DNA of 64,000 nt from the NCBI GenBank assembly GCA_030549335.1, contig CM060198.1:50247353-50311352 (forward strand), read 5' to 3'. Numbering within the stretch: position 1 is the first letter of the stretch; each line of letters starts with the position of its first letter. The notes beneath the pieces were generated by a model. That model was not told the origin of the DNA. It saw only the letters and a program-made list of their open reading frames with translations, and made no database searches. Positions 24,601 through 37,197 of the stretch are shown piece after piece. Position numbers and translations under genes: made by a program. Source of the stretch: Pontederia crassipes. Taxonomy: Eukaryota; Streptophyta; Magnoliopsida; Commelinales; Pontederiaceae.

Positions 24601-25705
24601 CATATATATGCTTTTTGCCCCCAGATAGTTCTTATCCCCATTAATGATATTTCATGTATATATCCATTGATATTTGTGTCACTTCTATAATCTCATTGGC
24701 ACATTTAGACATTAGAAGACTATATTGATAGTTATTTATTAGCTTGTTGTCATATCTACACATCATTATGGCTACTAATTGTAATCTATCACAATTTATG
24801 GAACTATAAGATTTTGTTACACAAATGCTTAGGTCCTTTCAATCTCTTAATTTACTGTAACTTAGCAATTTTTTTGCCTAAAATGGCTACCGCATTTTCT
24901 TCCAAACCTCTATCATTGTGATATCTTGGTCTAGAGACCTAACTACCATGAGAATAAAACGCAAAAAATAATAACAATGACCTGGTGAAAAGTCACCATT
25001 AAAGAACATGACAAACAATGACCTGAACATTGCATCTGATATCATGAGATACTCATTATTCAAATGTGCAGATAATAGCCAATGTGAAAACTCTCACTGA
25101 CATAATAGTTTCATATAAAAAATGCAAAAGTATAGCAAATATGATAAGTGATAAATGTTGCTAACATAATTGACTACAACCATGATGATACAAGTGCATC
25201 AAGGATACAATTGACATCTATGCGAGGATACAATTACGACCACAAAAACATCATGCTACACACATTGATCATGAAAAAATATCTAAGGGTAACCCAAACA
25301 TCTAATAGCCCACACAAAAGGGGGAATTTCAACACCTATCTCTAGCTCCACTCAAGCATCTCCAGTTGTCTTCATCTGAAAATAGCAAAAAAATTCTTGT
25401 AAACAATAAGTTAAAATTGAAAGGTATCAAAATAAAAAAATAGTAAGAAACAAAGGTCAACTGAGTAGTAAGATAAATACCTATTTTGTCTATGATATGT
25501 AGTACTATTTAGATGTAGCTACTGTGTCATATTAGCTTGTTAATTAACAAAATGAAATAAGACAAATGATTCAAAAATCCAATTTAGGATGAAATTAAAA
25601 TGATATATTACATTAGGAAATGGGCATTTTTTTTTATAAAATGACCTTGATTGTCGCACATTTTGCAAGTTCTTTTTTCTAGAGTTGGGACAATGAAACC
25701 TCCAC
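24601..25705. other. AT-rich spacer between the two large repeats
   Basis: No gene-like frame, LTR border or inverted repeat was recognised. Open frames here are short and have no recognisable composition. Confidence 0.5.
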
Positions 25706-28700
25706 GTTAAATTTTATTCTTGCTAGTCTCCTTGGCCTCCCTCTAGATATCAAAGGAATTGGGCCATGTATCATAAACTCAGAACTTCGTGGCTCATATA
25801 AAGTAAGTGTTCAAGAGCAAGTGAGGATGCAAGAGTCTTGTGGATTAAGTTGTTATTTTCACCAACAATTATCAACTAATTGGCAAGAGAATTTGAAATT
25901 AGAATTCCAATTTCAAATTGCTTATGACAACGCACCCCATGTCTAATGCCCTCCATATATTTGTTCGCCATGTCCACACATCTAATGGAGTCACATAACT
26001 TTCATCCATCGAGGAATTATTTTGAAATTCATGCTCATTTAAATAACGAGCACTTTTAGTTCAATGATGAAGAATATATTTCTCTAGTATGTTAATAATT
26101 CTTTTATCATTAATAATGAGCACAAAATATTCAATCTTGCTCAATTTTTTTGCACGAATAGCAAGCACTAAGAAACCTATTACTTTAGCATAAAGATGCG
26201 GTATTCATATCAAAAGTCATTTTGGGACATGATTTATTAATTTCATATGATTTTTTATGCACCTCATTGACTTACATATTTTCATTCACAGTTTCCTCAT
26301 CTTTTGTGCATCTAAATTCTTCAATGCCTCGACATTCACCATTTTGATTACTTGCACTTGAATTCATGTATTACTATTAACTATTTTTGCCACTAACTGT
26401 TAACAATACAAAAGAAGAATGAAAAGACACCAAAGTAACTGTAGCAAAGGCAAAGTGTCATTACATTAGCACTAAGTCCTTACATTAACTGCCTTGACCA
26501 ATAACTATTTCATAATTCAACGATACAAAAGAAGAATGAAAATGCACAATGAGAAATTTAATGATATTGAACAAACATACATTCAATGATACAACAAAAG
26601 ATGCTGATGTGATACAATGCCGTATGTTCAACTTACTTGAGCAAAGAGAATCATTAGATCAAGTCTTTAAATTTTCTATTGTGAGTAAAAAGAGCAAGAG
26701 TGCAATTTAATGATATTGAACAAAAATAATCATTATACGAGCAACAATAAAGGCAATTCATACTATAATAACTAATAAAGTGATTACAGGAGCACTGTTA
26801 TTACATGAGCACTAAATCATTACATAAACAAATTAAAAGGACTTATACCCGGTGGAGATGTATTTATTGTGTTAAAAGAGGAACGGATATACTTAGGATC
26901 TACAAGAGACAATGATGAGCACATGTTCAGAGTGTTGGATTAAGCGAAGGAGATAGAAGGATAGACTCACCAAAACAAGTGATAGATCGAGTCACTAGCA
27001 ATATCAAATAATAAGCAAATGCGAGCACACCATTGGAGTAGACAACAAAGCGTCATTAGCACTTGAAGGGGCGACATCATGTCAGCGTAGCAACAAATGA
27101 GAACAAAAGTGGACAGTCGTATGAGAGAAAAAACACAAAGGGGAAGTCGCCAGCAGAAAATGTTGTTTTTTTTAGAACACCATTGAAGGGAGAAGATGAA
27201 GCCATCATAGTCTAAGGGCGACCTCATCGTCAGAGCAACCAAAGGAGTGACCTCACCATCGGAGTAAGCTGAAGGAGCGGCCTCAATGTCAAACGAGCAA
27301 CTATTGTTTATTTAGTCCCACTCTAAGAGTAAAATTATAAAAGAGAAAGAATGTATAATCTTGATAGATGTTTCTTTAATCAATAAACCTTATACATACG
27401 ATCAAAGATATGTGATAAATGCTAGAATAAAAATATCTAAATGAGTTTTAATATTAATATATCATGTCGAATCATATTAGAAGATAAATGATATTTATGT
27501 GTTATTTACTTACGGAGTAAAGTATAATAATATAGTATAATAATTATATATATAAATTATATATATGTATATATTTGTAGCTGTAAATAGAGGAGGATAC
27601 TTTTAAATTCAGTAGATACTCAACGTCCTTTTTGATACAAAAGAGAAATTTAACTATAGTTAATAATATAATATATATTATTATATATATCTCTCTCCGT
27701 CTCGTTTCTAGACACAACCATCCATTAGCTTGGGGCGACTGTGACGACAATCTCAACCACCCACCTGCTCTAGTGACTCTGGTGATGATCTCCCTCTCCC
27801 ACTCTCTGTCTCCTCTCTCGACACGACTACCCATTGGCTCCGACGATGACCTCCCTCTCCCTCTTTCTCGACTCTGGCCGCCAAGATCCAGGCAGGGAAT
27901 GGATACGACCGTTTGATGGCCCGATCTAGCGCTATGCAAGGCTAGATCCGGTTTTCGACAGCTGGATCCGACGACCAATGACTTTGATGGGGCCACGATC
28001 AATGACGACATTCTTCTCCCCCTCTCCCTCTCTTGGGAAGATCGCCGCCAGTGATCAATGATTAGATCTGACGACTTCTTCTCCTCCTCCCCCTCTCTCG
28101 GCAAGATCAGTCGCCAACGATCAGACCCGGTCGCATGCATCCGATTTTTTTACATTTTCTAAAAAAGGTTTGTGACAGACGTACCCATTGGAAACTTCTA
28201 TGGGACGACTCCTATCGAAACGTTCGACGGGTAGTCCTCGTCGGACTTTCATTAATCTTAGTGTTAAAAAATGAAATATTTATAGAAGAAAAAGAAGGAA
28301 CAATTTAAAATTTATCCAAGGGGGAGTGAAGAAGTGATGGCGTCGATTTTTTTTCTTTCTTTTTTTTTTTTTGATTAACTCCAAAATCCCGTATTATAAA
28401 TAAAAAAAATAAAGTGTAACTACGCGTTGATTGTTCGTTTGTCCAAAATTTGAAAATGGTGTTGGGGGTCACAACTCACATCACATGGCGCGGCACGTTC
28501 ATCATCCCAATCATCCTGTTCACCATCCCATGACAGGCGCCCCCCCTGCTGCATGTTTGCCGTTTCTTCCCCACTGTTGCCCAAATAGGACAACAATAAG
28601 TAAACTACACTTTCCACAAGACTCATTTCCAGACGGTAGCAAATTAAGACTTAAAATATTGATGAAATGCCATAAATGTTTATTAATGTGATGAAATATT

Positions 28701-30260
28701 GATAATATTTTGAATTTTATAAACCGAAAACTCATTTGATTTTTGGAATATATTTTTAATAAAAAATATTATGCGACAGGATGAAGAGAGAACCAACACT
28801 ATGTTGAATGAACACTCATTAATGGAAAGGAAAAAAATAGGAGGAAGAAAAAAAAAAGAAAAGTAATGTAATTTTTATATTTTAATTTGAGATTGAAATA
28901 AAATAGTACAAATAAAGGAGAATAAAAAAATAATTTTTATTCAAATAAAAAATATTTTGTCTATCCCTTCTTCTTATCCCTCATTTCATCTCAATTCAAA
29001 TTCAAAGAAAAACTAAGGGGGAAACCACGGAGATCCCATCGCGGAATTGAGAATAAAATTTTATGGTGTATTTTATTTATATTTCAGATTGATTTAATTT
29101 CATATATTATTATTTAATTTTATTTGAAAATTAAGTATCTATATTAGACTTTTTAAAAGTCAAAATTTTAAATTAATTTGCTTGTAAATTTTTTCTATTT
29201 CATTTAATAATATTATGTCAGTACTCTTAAATTTTTTGTACGTTCTTTGATCCATAATTTCTCTCACCAGAAATTTCGAACACGTGTCTATCTCATCTCG
29301 ATTCTCCAATTCTCTATTATCCCCTCTTCTCTCTTCCAAGAAAGCTTGTAAATATTAATAGGTTCATTATTATTACAAATTATTATCATCCGAAAAAAAA
29401 ATCTTTATAAAATTGAATTATTAACCTTTGACTAACATAATTGGAGATGAGCACAGAAACTTTAACCATCAAAGTAAAAAAAAAACGCCAATTAGATCGA
29501 ATAGTTTATTATGAATTTTTTTGTTGTATTCCTTCAGCCCAATAATTTTCCTTTTTTTTTTCCACCAATCGTCCATTGACTTCAGTTTGTGTCCTTTTAG
29601 TCTGCCATCACAGCATTCTCCTATCATCTCGCCTAAATAAATGTTACAAAATGTCACTCCAATAAGATTTTTTTTCAATAAAATGATATTTTAATACAAT
29701 AACATTAAAGTGTGATAATAAAAAGCCCTCTCTACCTCTCTACAAATATGGAGTGTTACTAAAAAAAACTGAACTTTTGGGAAAAAGAAGTTAAGGTGGT
29801 TTTAGATGAAAATAACACGTTTGATTTAGCTGATATAAAATAATTGATAAGTTAAGTTAAAATATTGATAAGTATTTTATTGGTCTAAACTTATTTTTAA
29901 AAATATGTAATTACACATTTGAATAAAACTACACATATTAATAATAATTAGTTCGTAATGATACAATTAACTAATTTATTTCTTTAGAAAAAATAAACAG
30001 TCCTCTTTTGCTTATTTTTTATTTATAAGTAGATTTAATATCTTCTTATAAGATATATTATAATATTACCAAAGGTAAAGTTTTTTTCAAAATAAATTAT
30101 AAATTAGTTATAAACTTATCCAAACGGAATCTCGAAAAGGCCACATATATAAATAAAGAAAATATTTTTATTTTTATATTTTAGAACATATTTAATACAG
30201 AAAATATCTCAATTAACATAAGCGCGTATTAACGAAATCACATAAGCTATAATTAATGAT
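25706..30260. repeat. Large direct repeat, copy B
   Basis: This is the partner of 18516-24015. It lacks the MITE and the 22640-23790 block of copy A, but has about 560 extra bp at 28960-29540 that A lacks. It keeps the CTCT-rich block (27690-28110), the GACGGGT-type motifs (28170-28245) and the segment around cccatgacaggcgc (28528). No shared protein frame survives, so no gene is called. Confidence 0.8.
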
Positions 30261-30483
30261 ATTACAAGCATGCTAAAGTGATAAAAATACCAACTTAACC
30301 TTCAAAGGACTCTTTAGTCTTTATTCTTATATGAAATATTAATAAGTAAATCGGTAATTAAGATGCGGTCAACATTTGATATGCTTGATAAATATTTTTT
30401 AAAATTTGAATTTATAATAACTTTAGGATTATTTATATGGCTACACAAATCTCATTTTTTTTAAAAATATCATTAAAACTACT

Positions 30484-30929
30484 TAGGAGTGTTCAACGGG
30501 TCGGATCGACCCGCGAACCCGATAATCCGAAGGTTCGGTACGGGTCGAAATTTTTTAACATGAGTTGACCCGACACGAAGACTCGATTTTTTATTTTTTT
30601 TATTTTTTTAGTTTTCAACTTATATTATGTATAAAAAATAAAAAATATTAAAATAAAATTTTTTAAATATGTAAAATAATGTTTAAATGTTGAACAAGTT
30701 TATGCCTTTAAACTAAATATTATATAATATTTTTATATTAAATAATAAAAAAAATAAGAAAAAAAAATTTAAAAAAATGATGGTTGAATTATTCGACCAC
30801 CCAATCGATTCAACCCAACTCGAATCAGTCAAGTTGAATCAGATTCGGTATCTCAAAATGAACTGATCTAATCGGATCATCGGATGGATCAGATCGAATT
30901 TGGTTAAATTCGAACATTGAAGACTCTTA
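30484..30929. mobile_element. Diverged hAT-like MITE with CGGGT-rich ends (copy 3)
   Basis: It begins taggagtgttcaacgggtcg. The right end, reverse-complemented, is taagagtcttcaatgttcga. The core is AT-rich like copies 1 and 2. The right end is worn, so the border is approximate. Confidence 0.55.
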
Positions 30930-32087
30930 ATTACTCGTTAGAAGTAGTAAGATGTAAAAAAAGGTGAGGGTCATGGGGCGTGGGCCCGCACGCAATGAAC
31001 AGTGCGGCGTGGAGTGCACTGCACGAGGCGACAGCTCAAGTGATCTGGATTCGTTTCTCCGCTCCGTCCCAAGTGGACCAACATCTGCACCATTCATGGA
31101 CCAATTCCACCTCCTCCTAATTAAAATTAGATTAAGAAAAGTGCTCATTTCAGTTTCTATAATTTAATTTAAATATTTTTTTAAAAAAATTTCGAATATT
31201 AATACTCTTAAAACATCCATCAAAATTGTGTCTTTAAAGATTTCTAGGAACGAAACATTCATTTCCGGTTCATTCTAATCTAATACATCATTTTCTTTTT
31301 GCACTAATTTAAGTTTCAAATTTAATTTTTCAAAATTTTTTATTTGTTCCAGCGCTAATATTCCTAAATCACAAAGCAAATAGTTCTTTTTTTATTATAT
31401 TTTTTATTCGACATTCCTGGATCAAAATTGCACATTTATGTACACTTACAAGCAATTGAGATTTTTTACTTTCTTAGAAGGGTTTTAGTCCCACTTTACG
31501 AGGTCTAACATGACAAATAGCATCATTCTCAAAAAAAAAAAACTCTTGTTAAGGAGTGGTACACCTATTAATTATCGTTCTATTGATAATGCACGATAAA
31601 TTAAAAAATTCATCAATTGATAAATTCATCATTCATTATCAATTGAATGATAATTAATAACCGTATAATGAAACTACTCTTAAAAGTACAAATATTAAAC
31701 TCTTTATAATCAATTTGAGTAATTTTTTATTTACACACAAAAAGAGAATCAATATACATCATGAAGATCATTAAAGTTATTATTTTCATTATTATGCTTC
31801 TTTTTTTTTTTCTTTTGGGTAAGTCATTATGGTTCTTATATGCTGCCTGTGCCATGTTGAGATGTGCTCTTCTAGAAAAAAATATAATAATTATTATTAT
31901 AAACTTGCTACCTTCGTATAGCCATTTTAACCGCTGCATTATGCAATATTACTTGAATATATTGAAATATTGATGGCTAAAATTCAAATGGAAAAATGCT
32001 TTTAAACTTAGTTGTTGGGGAAAAATAAAAAAATAAAACGACCATTCTCCCAAAAATATGGAATATTTATTTTACAAAGCAAAGTTT

Positions 32088-32092
<5 letters not shown>
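30930..32092. other. Intergenic DNA upstream of IPCS
   Basis: A GC-rich patch at 30965-31120 (with gggcgtgggcccgca) stands out from AT-rich surroundings, but no frame on it is recognisable. The rest holds a small fold-back (31566-31660) and probably the distal IPCS promoter. Confidence 0.45.
31566..31660. repeat. Small imperfect fold-back
   Basis: tattaattatcgttctattg (from 31566) pairs with the reverse complement of 31634-31660, giving arms of about 26 bp around a 42-bp AT-rich loop. It could be a very small MITE. No target duplication was established. Confidence 0.5.

Positions 32093-32157
<65 letters not shown>
32093..32157 (+). repeat. (GA)n microsatellite upstream of IPCS
   Basis: About 32 uninterrupted GA units end about 540 bp before the IPCS start codon. 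It lies in the likely promoter or 5' leader. Long GA tracts are common in plant 5' leaders and can bind GAGA-binding (BBR/BPC) proteins; function here is not shown. Confidence 0.95.
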
Positions 32158-32160
<3 letters not shown>

Positions 32161-32700
32161 GTGTTAATTGTTTGTGTGCGACTGCTCTGTCCTTGATACT
32201 TTTGTTGACCTCGGCGAGGAATTGTTCTCTTCTTCGCCTGCTTCCCTTTTCTTCCTTCGCGTCCTCCCCCCTTCTCTCGGCGTCGCACTTGTGCCGTGCA
32301 ACACGAGAAGGCGAGGCGCCGTCGCCCCGGAGGAGGAGGAGGAGTAGAAGCAGGGAAGGCGAGGAGATCGATCCGGTTCGTTCCTCCTCGACGTTTCAGT
32401 TCGTACACGTAGCGAGCTCTGGTGTGAAGTACTCGGTGGGGAATCTCATCGAGCATCTTACCTGCAAAGCCGCCGCCGTCGAGGCCCCTCGCCCGTTCGC
32501 ATCCTGCTCTCGAAACAGCTTCCGGTCGAACGGCCGCGGTCGAGATTTGGGTGGAGCGGGCGATCGGGGATCGCCTCCGGTGGGATTCCGATCTCGAACC
32601 TTTCAGCGTTGTTTAAAGTGAGGACGGAGGCGCGCGGAGGGTTCGAGGATGAGAGTTGGGAGCTGAAGGATTATGGAAGTTGCTGTCCTCGTCGACAAGT

Positions 32701-35700
32701 ATGACGCTGTACGTTGCTCGCGAGGCTTCCAAGGTGATCGTTTTCTACTTCGTTCTGGCCATTCGTTTTCGGGATTTTTCTTTTTGTTGTGTGCCTTGTG
32801 TCGCTGAATCTCTGATGTGCTCGCAGCTATGGAGGAAGATTTCCATGGAGACGTCCGTGGAAATTCAACTTCTAGCCGAAAAGTGGAAGCTTCTTCTTGC
32901 TGGCATCGTATTCCAGGTAATTGTCAAAATTTATCTTCTGTGCCCTTCTGCGACGTCTCTGATCCGTTGGTAGCTTTTAGCTTTTAGGGCAGTCCTAGTT
33001 GGCTCCTTTTCCCCAAACGAGAAAAAATTTTCTTCTCTGGGGCTGCACAGTTGGTAACTTGATTGATAGTCGAATACATGTGGTCGCTTCTAGACATTGC
33101 GGACGCTAAACTAGTCTCTAAGCTTCATTGTTGCATTGACAGCGAGGAATTCAGCGCACTTTTATTTGGGTACATCTTGGCTGATATATCTAATGCAAAC
33201 AATTCATGAAAACCTAGTGTTGGATGCACATGATAATGTTCTGATTCTCATTTTGTTAATTTGCATCAGGAATGAAATAAGTTTCCTTGTCTTTCTCAAC
33301 ATAGCAAATCAAAATGAAGAAATGTTTGAACTTGGAAATATTGCTTGTAAAGAAGGCATTTTGCAATGTTATGAACGATAATGTTATGTTTATTTTATTG
33401 TTTGATTCAGAAGTTGGTAGATTTTTCTTTCATGGTTTATATTGATGATCTATCATGTTCCAACTTCTTCTTGTTTAATTCTACTAATTCTTCTTCATAG
33501 TATATGTTAATTTGTTAGTCTGATCATTGTCCTCGATAACTTTGAGTTGTTATCCAAAATGTAATGAAAGGAGTGAGGCACAAATTAGCACATGTACCAC
33601 ACATATCATATTTCAAAGAAACCTAGCATAATGGTTTTGCAGATATGTATCTTAAATCCTCAAAAAAAATGACATGTATTTTGGAAATGGTTATTTGACA
33701 GCGAATGTCGTAAAGTTGGCCTCAGAAACCATCACTGGTTTTCATTGGTTATTGATCAATTTGGGTATTCAATCCACAACTTATTCTTTGATATTGTGCA
33801 TATCTAGTATATTCATGGATTGGCTGCACGGGGTGTTCATTATCTGCATCGACCAGGGCCCATCCTTCAAGATCTTGGCTTTATGATTCTTCCAGTGAGT
33901 ATAAGTTTGTCAGCGCTGCTGCTTGCTTATCTTAGTTTAGTGTTCGTTAGCATAATATTTCCCATGCTTTTGCAATGTATAGGAATTGGGCAGAGAAAGG
34001 GGCTACATCAGTGAGAGCCTGTTCACTTGCATTTTTATCTCATTTTTGCTGGTACTGTCCCTTCTCTTTAACCAAATGTATTATGCCTATCTCTATGTTT
34101 AGTATTTCCTAGTATGTTACTTATAAACCAACATAGCCTGTGATAAGAATTATGATTCCTGTCAGAGTCTCTATATGTTGTCATAGGCTCATATGCTCCA
34201 TCGTTGTCTATGTTTAGATGGCCAATTAAGTTTCTTTTACCATAGTGTTTTCTTGCTAAAATTTTATGCAGTTTTCTTGGTTATTATGCTAAAAAGTTTC
34301 TATTAAATCTCCTCAAAAAGAAAAAAAAACAAAAAAAATTCTTAATTATGATGCGGTTGAGTTTCTATTAATTATGAGAGGATATGCCAATCTGATAACA
34401 ACATGCAACTTAACCAAGAAACCTCTTCTGGTGTAGGAAGCGATATGTATTTGGTTATTGTGGACGAAAAAATAAAGATTAAGAACTCAAACTAGAAAAA
34501 AGAAAGAGCTGAAATTAGAGCTAGAATGCATAGAATTTGAGTTTCAGCAAACAATAAATAACTTGTCACATAAAAGACTGCAAGCAATTACAGAGGCGAA
34601 GACCAGAGCAGCTCTTGAAAAACACAGGATATGTTCTTCTGAAATGTTTTCCCAATAAGGATAGCTAGTAAACTGTGTCACTTGATTGTCCAGTCTTCCA
34701 AACTCCGCCTATGTTTTATAGCCGGTCCCAAGCCCGGATAAAGGAGGAGGGTTGTGTTAAGCCCCGACAGCCAGCGTAAAACCCTATCGAATCTCATGAA
34801 CATGGATCAAGCGTCGTATGATTCATGTAGCCGACCCCACCTAGTGGGATAAGGCTTTATTGTTGTTGTTGTTGTTGTTGATGCGGTTGAGTAATGATCT
34901 TATCTGGTTTGTTTACTTTTTTTTTCTGTAACCATTTGTGATCACCTTTCTTTTTTATGTAATGATGTGGATGTAGAAGTTTGCATTGTAAGTAGCAAAG
35001 GTATATTTTCTTTATGTATATTTACTTTAAACTTCAGATTTTTTGTAATTACTAATATTACTGACATTTTACATGGTGCATGCATTTTCCATGTTACTGA
35101 TTTTGATATGTCTCCCTTTTCTATTGGCAGTGGACATTTCATCCTTTCATTTATCACAGCAAACGTTTCTACACTGTTCTACTCTGGCTGAGGGTGTTGG
35201 CTTTCTTAGTTGTAGGTTCACATACATAACCTGGCTTGTTTGTTCTCTCGGTGTTCCATCTTATATTTATGTCATTTTCAATTATATTTTCTTCAGGTTT
35301 CTCAAGTGTTGCGGATAATAACGTTCTATTCTACTCAGCTCCCTGGTCCTAACTATCATTGTCGTGAGGTAACCGATAATAGAATATGAACTCTCTTTGG
35401 GACCTAAAAGTATCAAATTTATAAACCTTTGATTTTAGTCACTGAATTTTATGAACTTTGAGTATACTTCTGGATTATGAAGGGTTCAAAACTTGCCACT
35501 CTGCCGCCACCAAAGAGTTTCATTGAAGTGCTCCTCATCAACTGTATGAAGTTGTATTTGTTTTCTTTGATATTATTGCTAATTAATGTGTATATTTGTT
35601 TTTACTGTTTTCTTACCAATTTCTTCTTGCAGTTCCACGCGGAGTCATCTATGGTTGTGGCGACCTCATATTTTCATCCCACATGATATTTACTTTGGTT

Positions 35701-37197
35701 TTCGTGCTTTCTTACCATAAATATGGATCTAAAAGGTAGTCTTTTCAATTTAGTAACATTAATTAACTCTACTTCACAATAAGAAATTCATTCTGAATTT
35801 CATATGTTTCCATAGTAAGATGGATGTTTTGGGACAATTTTAAGTCCAGGAACTTAATCAATCCCATGCCATCTGATATGTTTCCTGGAAGTGCAGATTT
35901 GTCAAGCTGCTGGCATGGCTCGTTGCCATTGTTCAAAGTCTACTCATAATAGCTTCACGGAAGCATTATACAGTTGATGTTATTGTTGCCTGGTCAGTCG
36001 ATGTGTCATCCATGATATGTATGTAAAATTTCAGTGGCATCTATTTATTGTCTATATTTTCATTTCTTTGTTTCATTTTCAGGTATACTGTTAATTTGGT
36101 AGTATTTTTTGTTGACAAGAAGTTGCCAGGTACTATTACATTTAAAAATTATTTGGTGTACACTCTGCTGTTTGACTTCTGAACTTAAATATCAAACTTC
36201 CTCTCATAAGAACAAAAAATCTCGAATAACAAATCTGTCATATTATCTTTATACAGAGATGCCAGATCGCAGCGCTGGGCCACTTACATTGCTTCCATTA
36301 AGTGTTAAAGAGAAGGATACTAGATCCAGGGAAGAGCACCACAAATTATTGAATGGAAATTCAGTGGATTCTGCTGATAGGGTATGCCATCTCAACTCTG
36401 CAATTTCTTTGCTGTGCTATTAGTGACTAAATAATTGTTTGCTGATGTATGGTTATCTAATTGGAGCTTTATGAACAGGAGCAATTTCCAACATTGTTTG
36501 TAGTGGTTAAACAGTTGTTGACTTTTTCCATTTTTGAGAGAAAGTTGTTGACCTGTTGCAACACTAGTTTTTTTTTGTCTTATTTCCTACCTGTTGTCTT
36601 ATTCATTGAATGGGCTGTTTTTGTTTGGCTGTGAAGCTTTTTGTCAATTCTTGTTCACTTAGACAAATTTCATGTCATTGATGCATAAATCGGTCCAATA
36701 ATATTTGATAAAGTACCATGAATGTCCTTTTTTGAAACACATCATTAACAGCGTGAAGAGTTTTAGATTCCAACTGTTTTCTAAACTTCTAAGCCTTGTA
36801 TAGCTCTGGTTTTTCATCATTTTGTTTTCCAAGATAGCAATTGATAGTTTTTTTTTTAAATGTCATGGGTTTTGATATTTGATATATTTGAGTTGAAAAT
36901 AACAATTGAGTTCATAAAAAAAAACTTAGGTGCCCCATTTCCTTGAAAAAAATGTAAGATGCCTATAACCAGTTTTTGATTCCTTGCTTTTCAGCCATAG
37001 TCTATGAAGTTACATTATGTTTATAGAGATAATTAATTATCTTTAAGTTTGCTTTAGGTATGATATATTGTATATTCTTTTATTTTTGCTCGGGTTATAA
37101 GGTTGATTTGTCTTTCCAGAGACAGAGAACACAAATGAATGGGAAACATTCAGATGATGGAAACCATATCCATTCTGAAATGACAAATGGGACATAG
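32701..37197 (+). CDS. IPCS: Inositolphosphorylceramide synthase (phosphatidylinositol:ceramide inositolphosphotransferase), 12 exons
   Basis: Coding exons: 32701-32733, 32827-32916, 33808-33894, 33983-34051, 35131-35211, 35297-35368, 35483-35543, 35633-35735, 35897-35992, 36083-36129, 36257-36381, 37120-37197. They join to 313 residues; Arabidopsis IPCS proteins are about 300. The N-terminus [13 protein letters not shown] and the segment [15 protein letters not shown] are family hallmarks. Multiple TM helices surround the lipid phosphatase-like active site: H181 in [14 protein letters not shown], then H222 and D226 in [15 protein letters not shown]. The enzyme moves phosphoinositol from phosphatidylinositol to ceramide in the Golgi/TGN and, in Arabidopsis (ERH1), tempers programmed cell death. 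The C-terminal tail (about 245-313) is hydrophilic. All introns are GT-AG; the exon 7 acceptor (tatgaag) has a weak pyrimidine tract. The in-frame codons upstream of 32701 lack an ATG before a stop, supporting this start. Intron 4 holds a SINE-linked insertion. Confidence 0.93.
34350..34892 (+). mobile_element. SINE copy fused to a longer 5' segment, between 13-bp direct repeats, in IPCS intron 4
   Basis: gatgcggttgagt occurs at 34350-34362 and 34880-34892. The last 175 bp inside (34705-34879) are the same SINE as in PAS1 intron 4, ending in (TTG)n right at the second repeat. The first 340 bp are absent from the PAS1 copy. The simplest reading is one retroposition event that carried extra 5' sequence. 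An older insertion joined later by a SINE is an alternative. Confidence 0.65.
34476..34658 (+). pseudogene. Coding-like fragment, charged and coiled-coil-like, upstream of the SINE
   Basis: An open stretch of 60 codons (no ATG start, ends TAA) has segments such as [18 protein letters not shown] and [17 protein letters not shown] second frame just before it (about 34412-34493) is also open ([15 protein letters not shown]) and could be its upstream part after a frameshift. Composition suggests a real helical protein segment, not random intron, but I do not recognise the source gene. It is not part of the IPCS reading frame. Confidence 0.4.

Noticed and set aside
27544-28140. 198-codon open frame on the minus strand
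   Set aside because: It is created by the CTCT/GAGA-rich block; composition is Arg/Glu/Ser-rich low complexity and the frame is not kept in copy A.
32058-32621. 187-codon frame through the GA repeat upstream of IPCS
   Set aside because: Its N-terminal half is a repeated Arg-Glu run from the microsatellite and the rest is the IPCS leader; the family start is at 32701.
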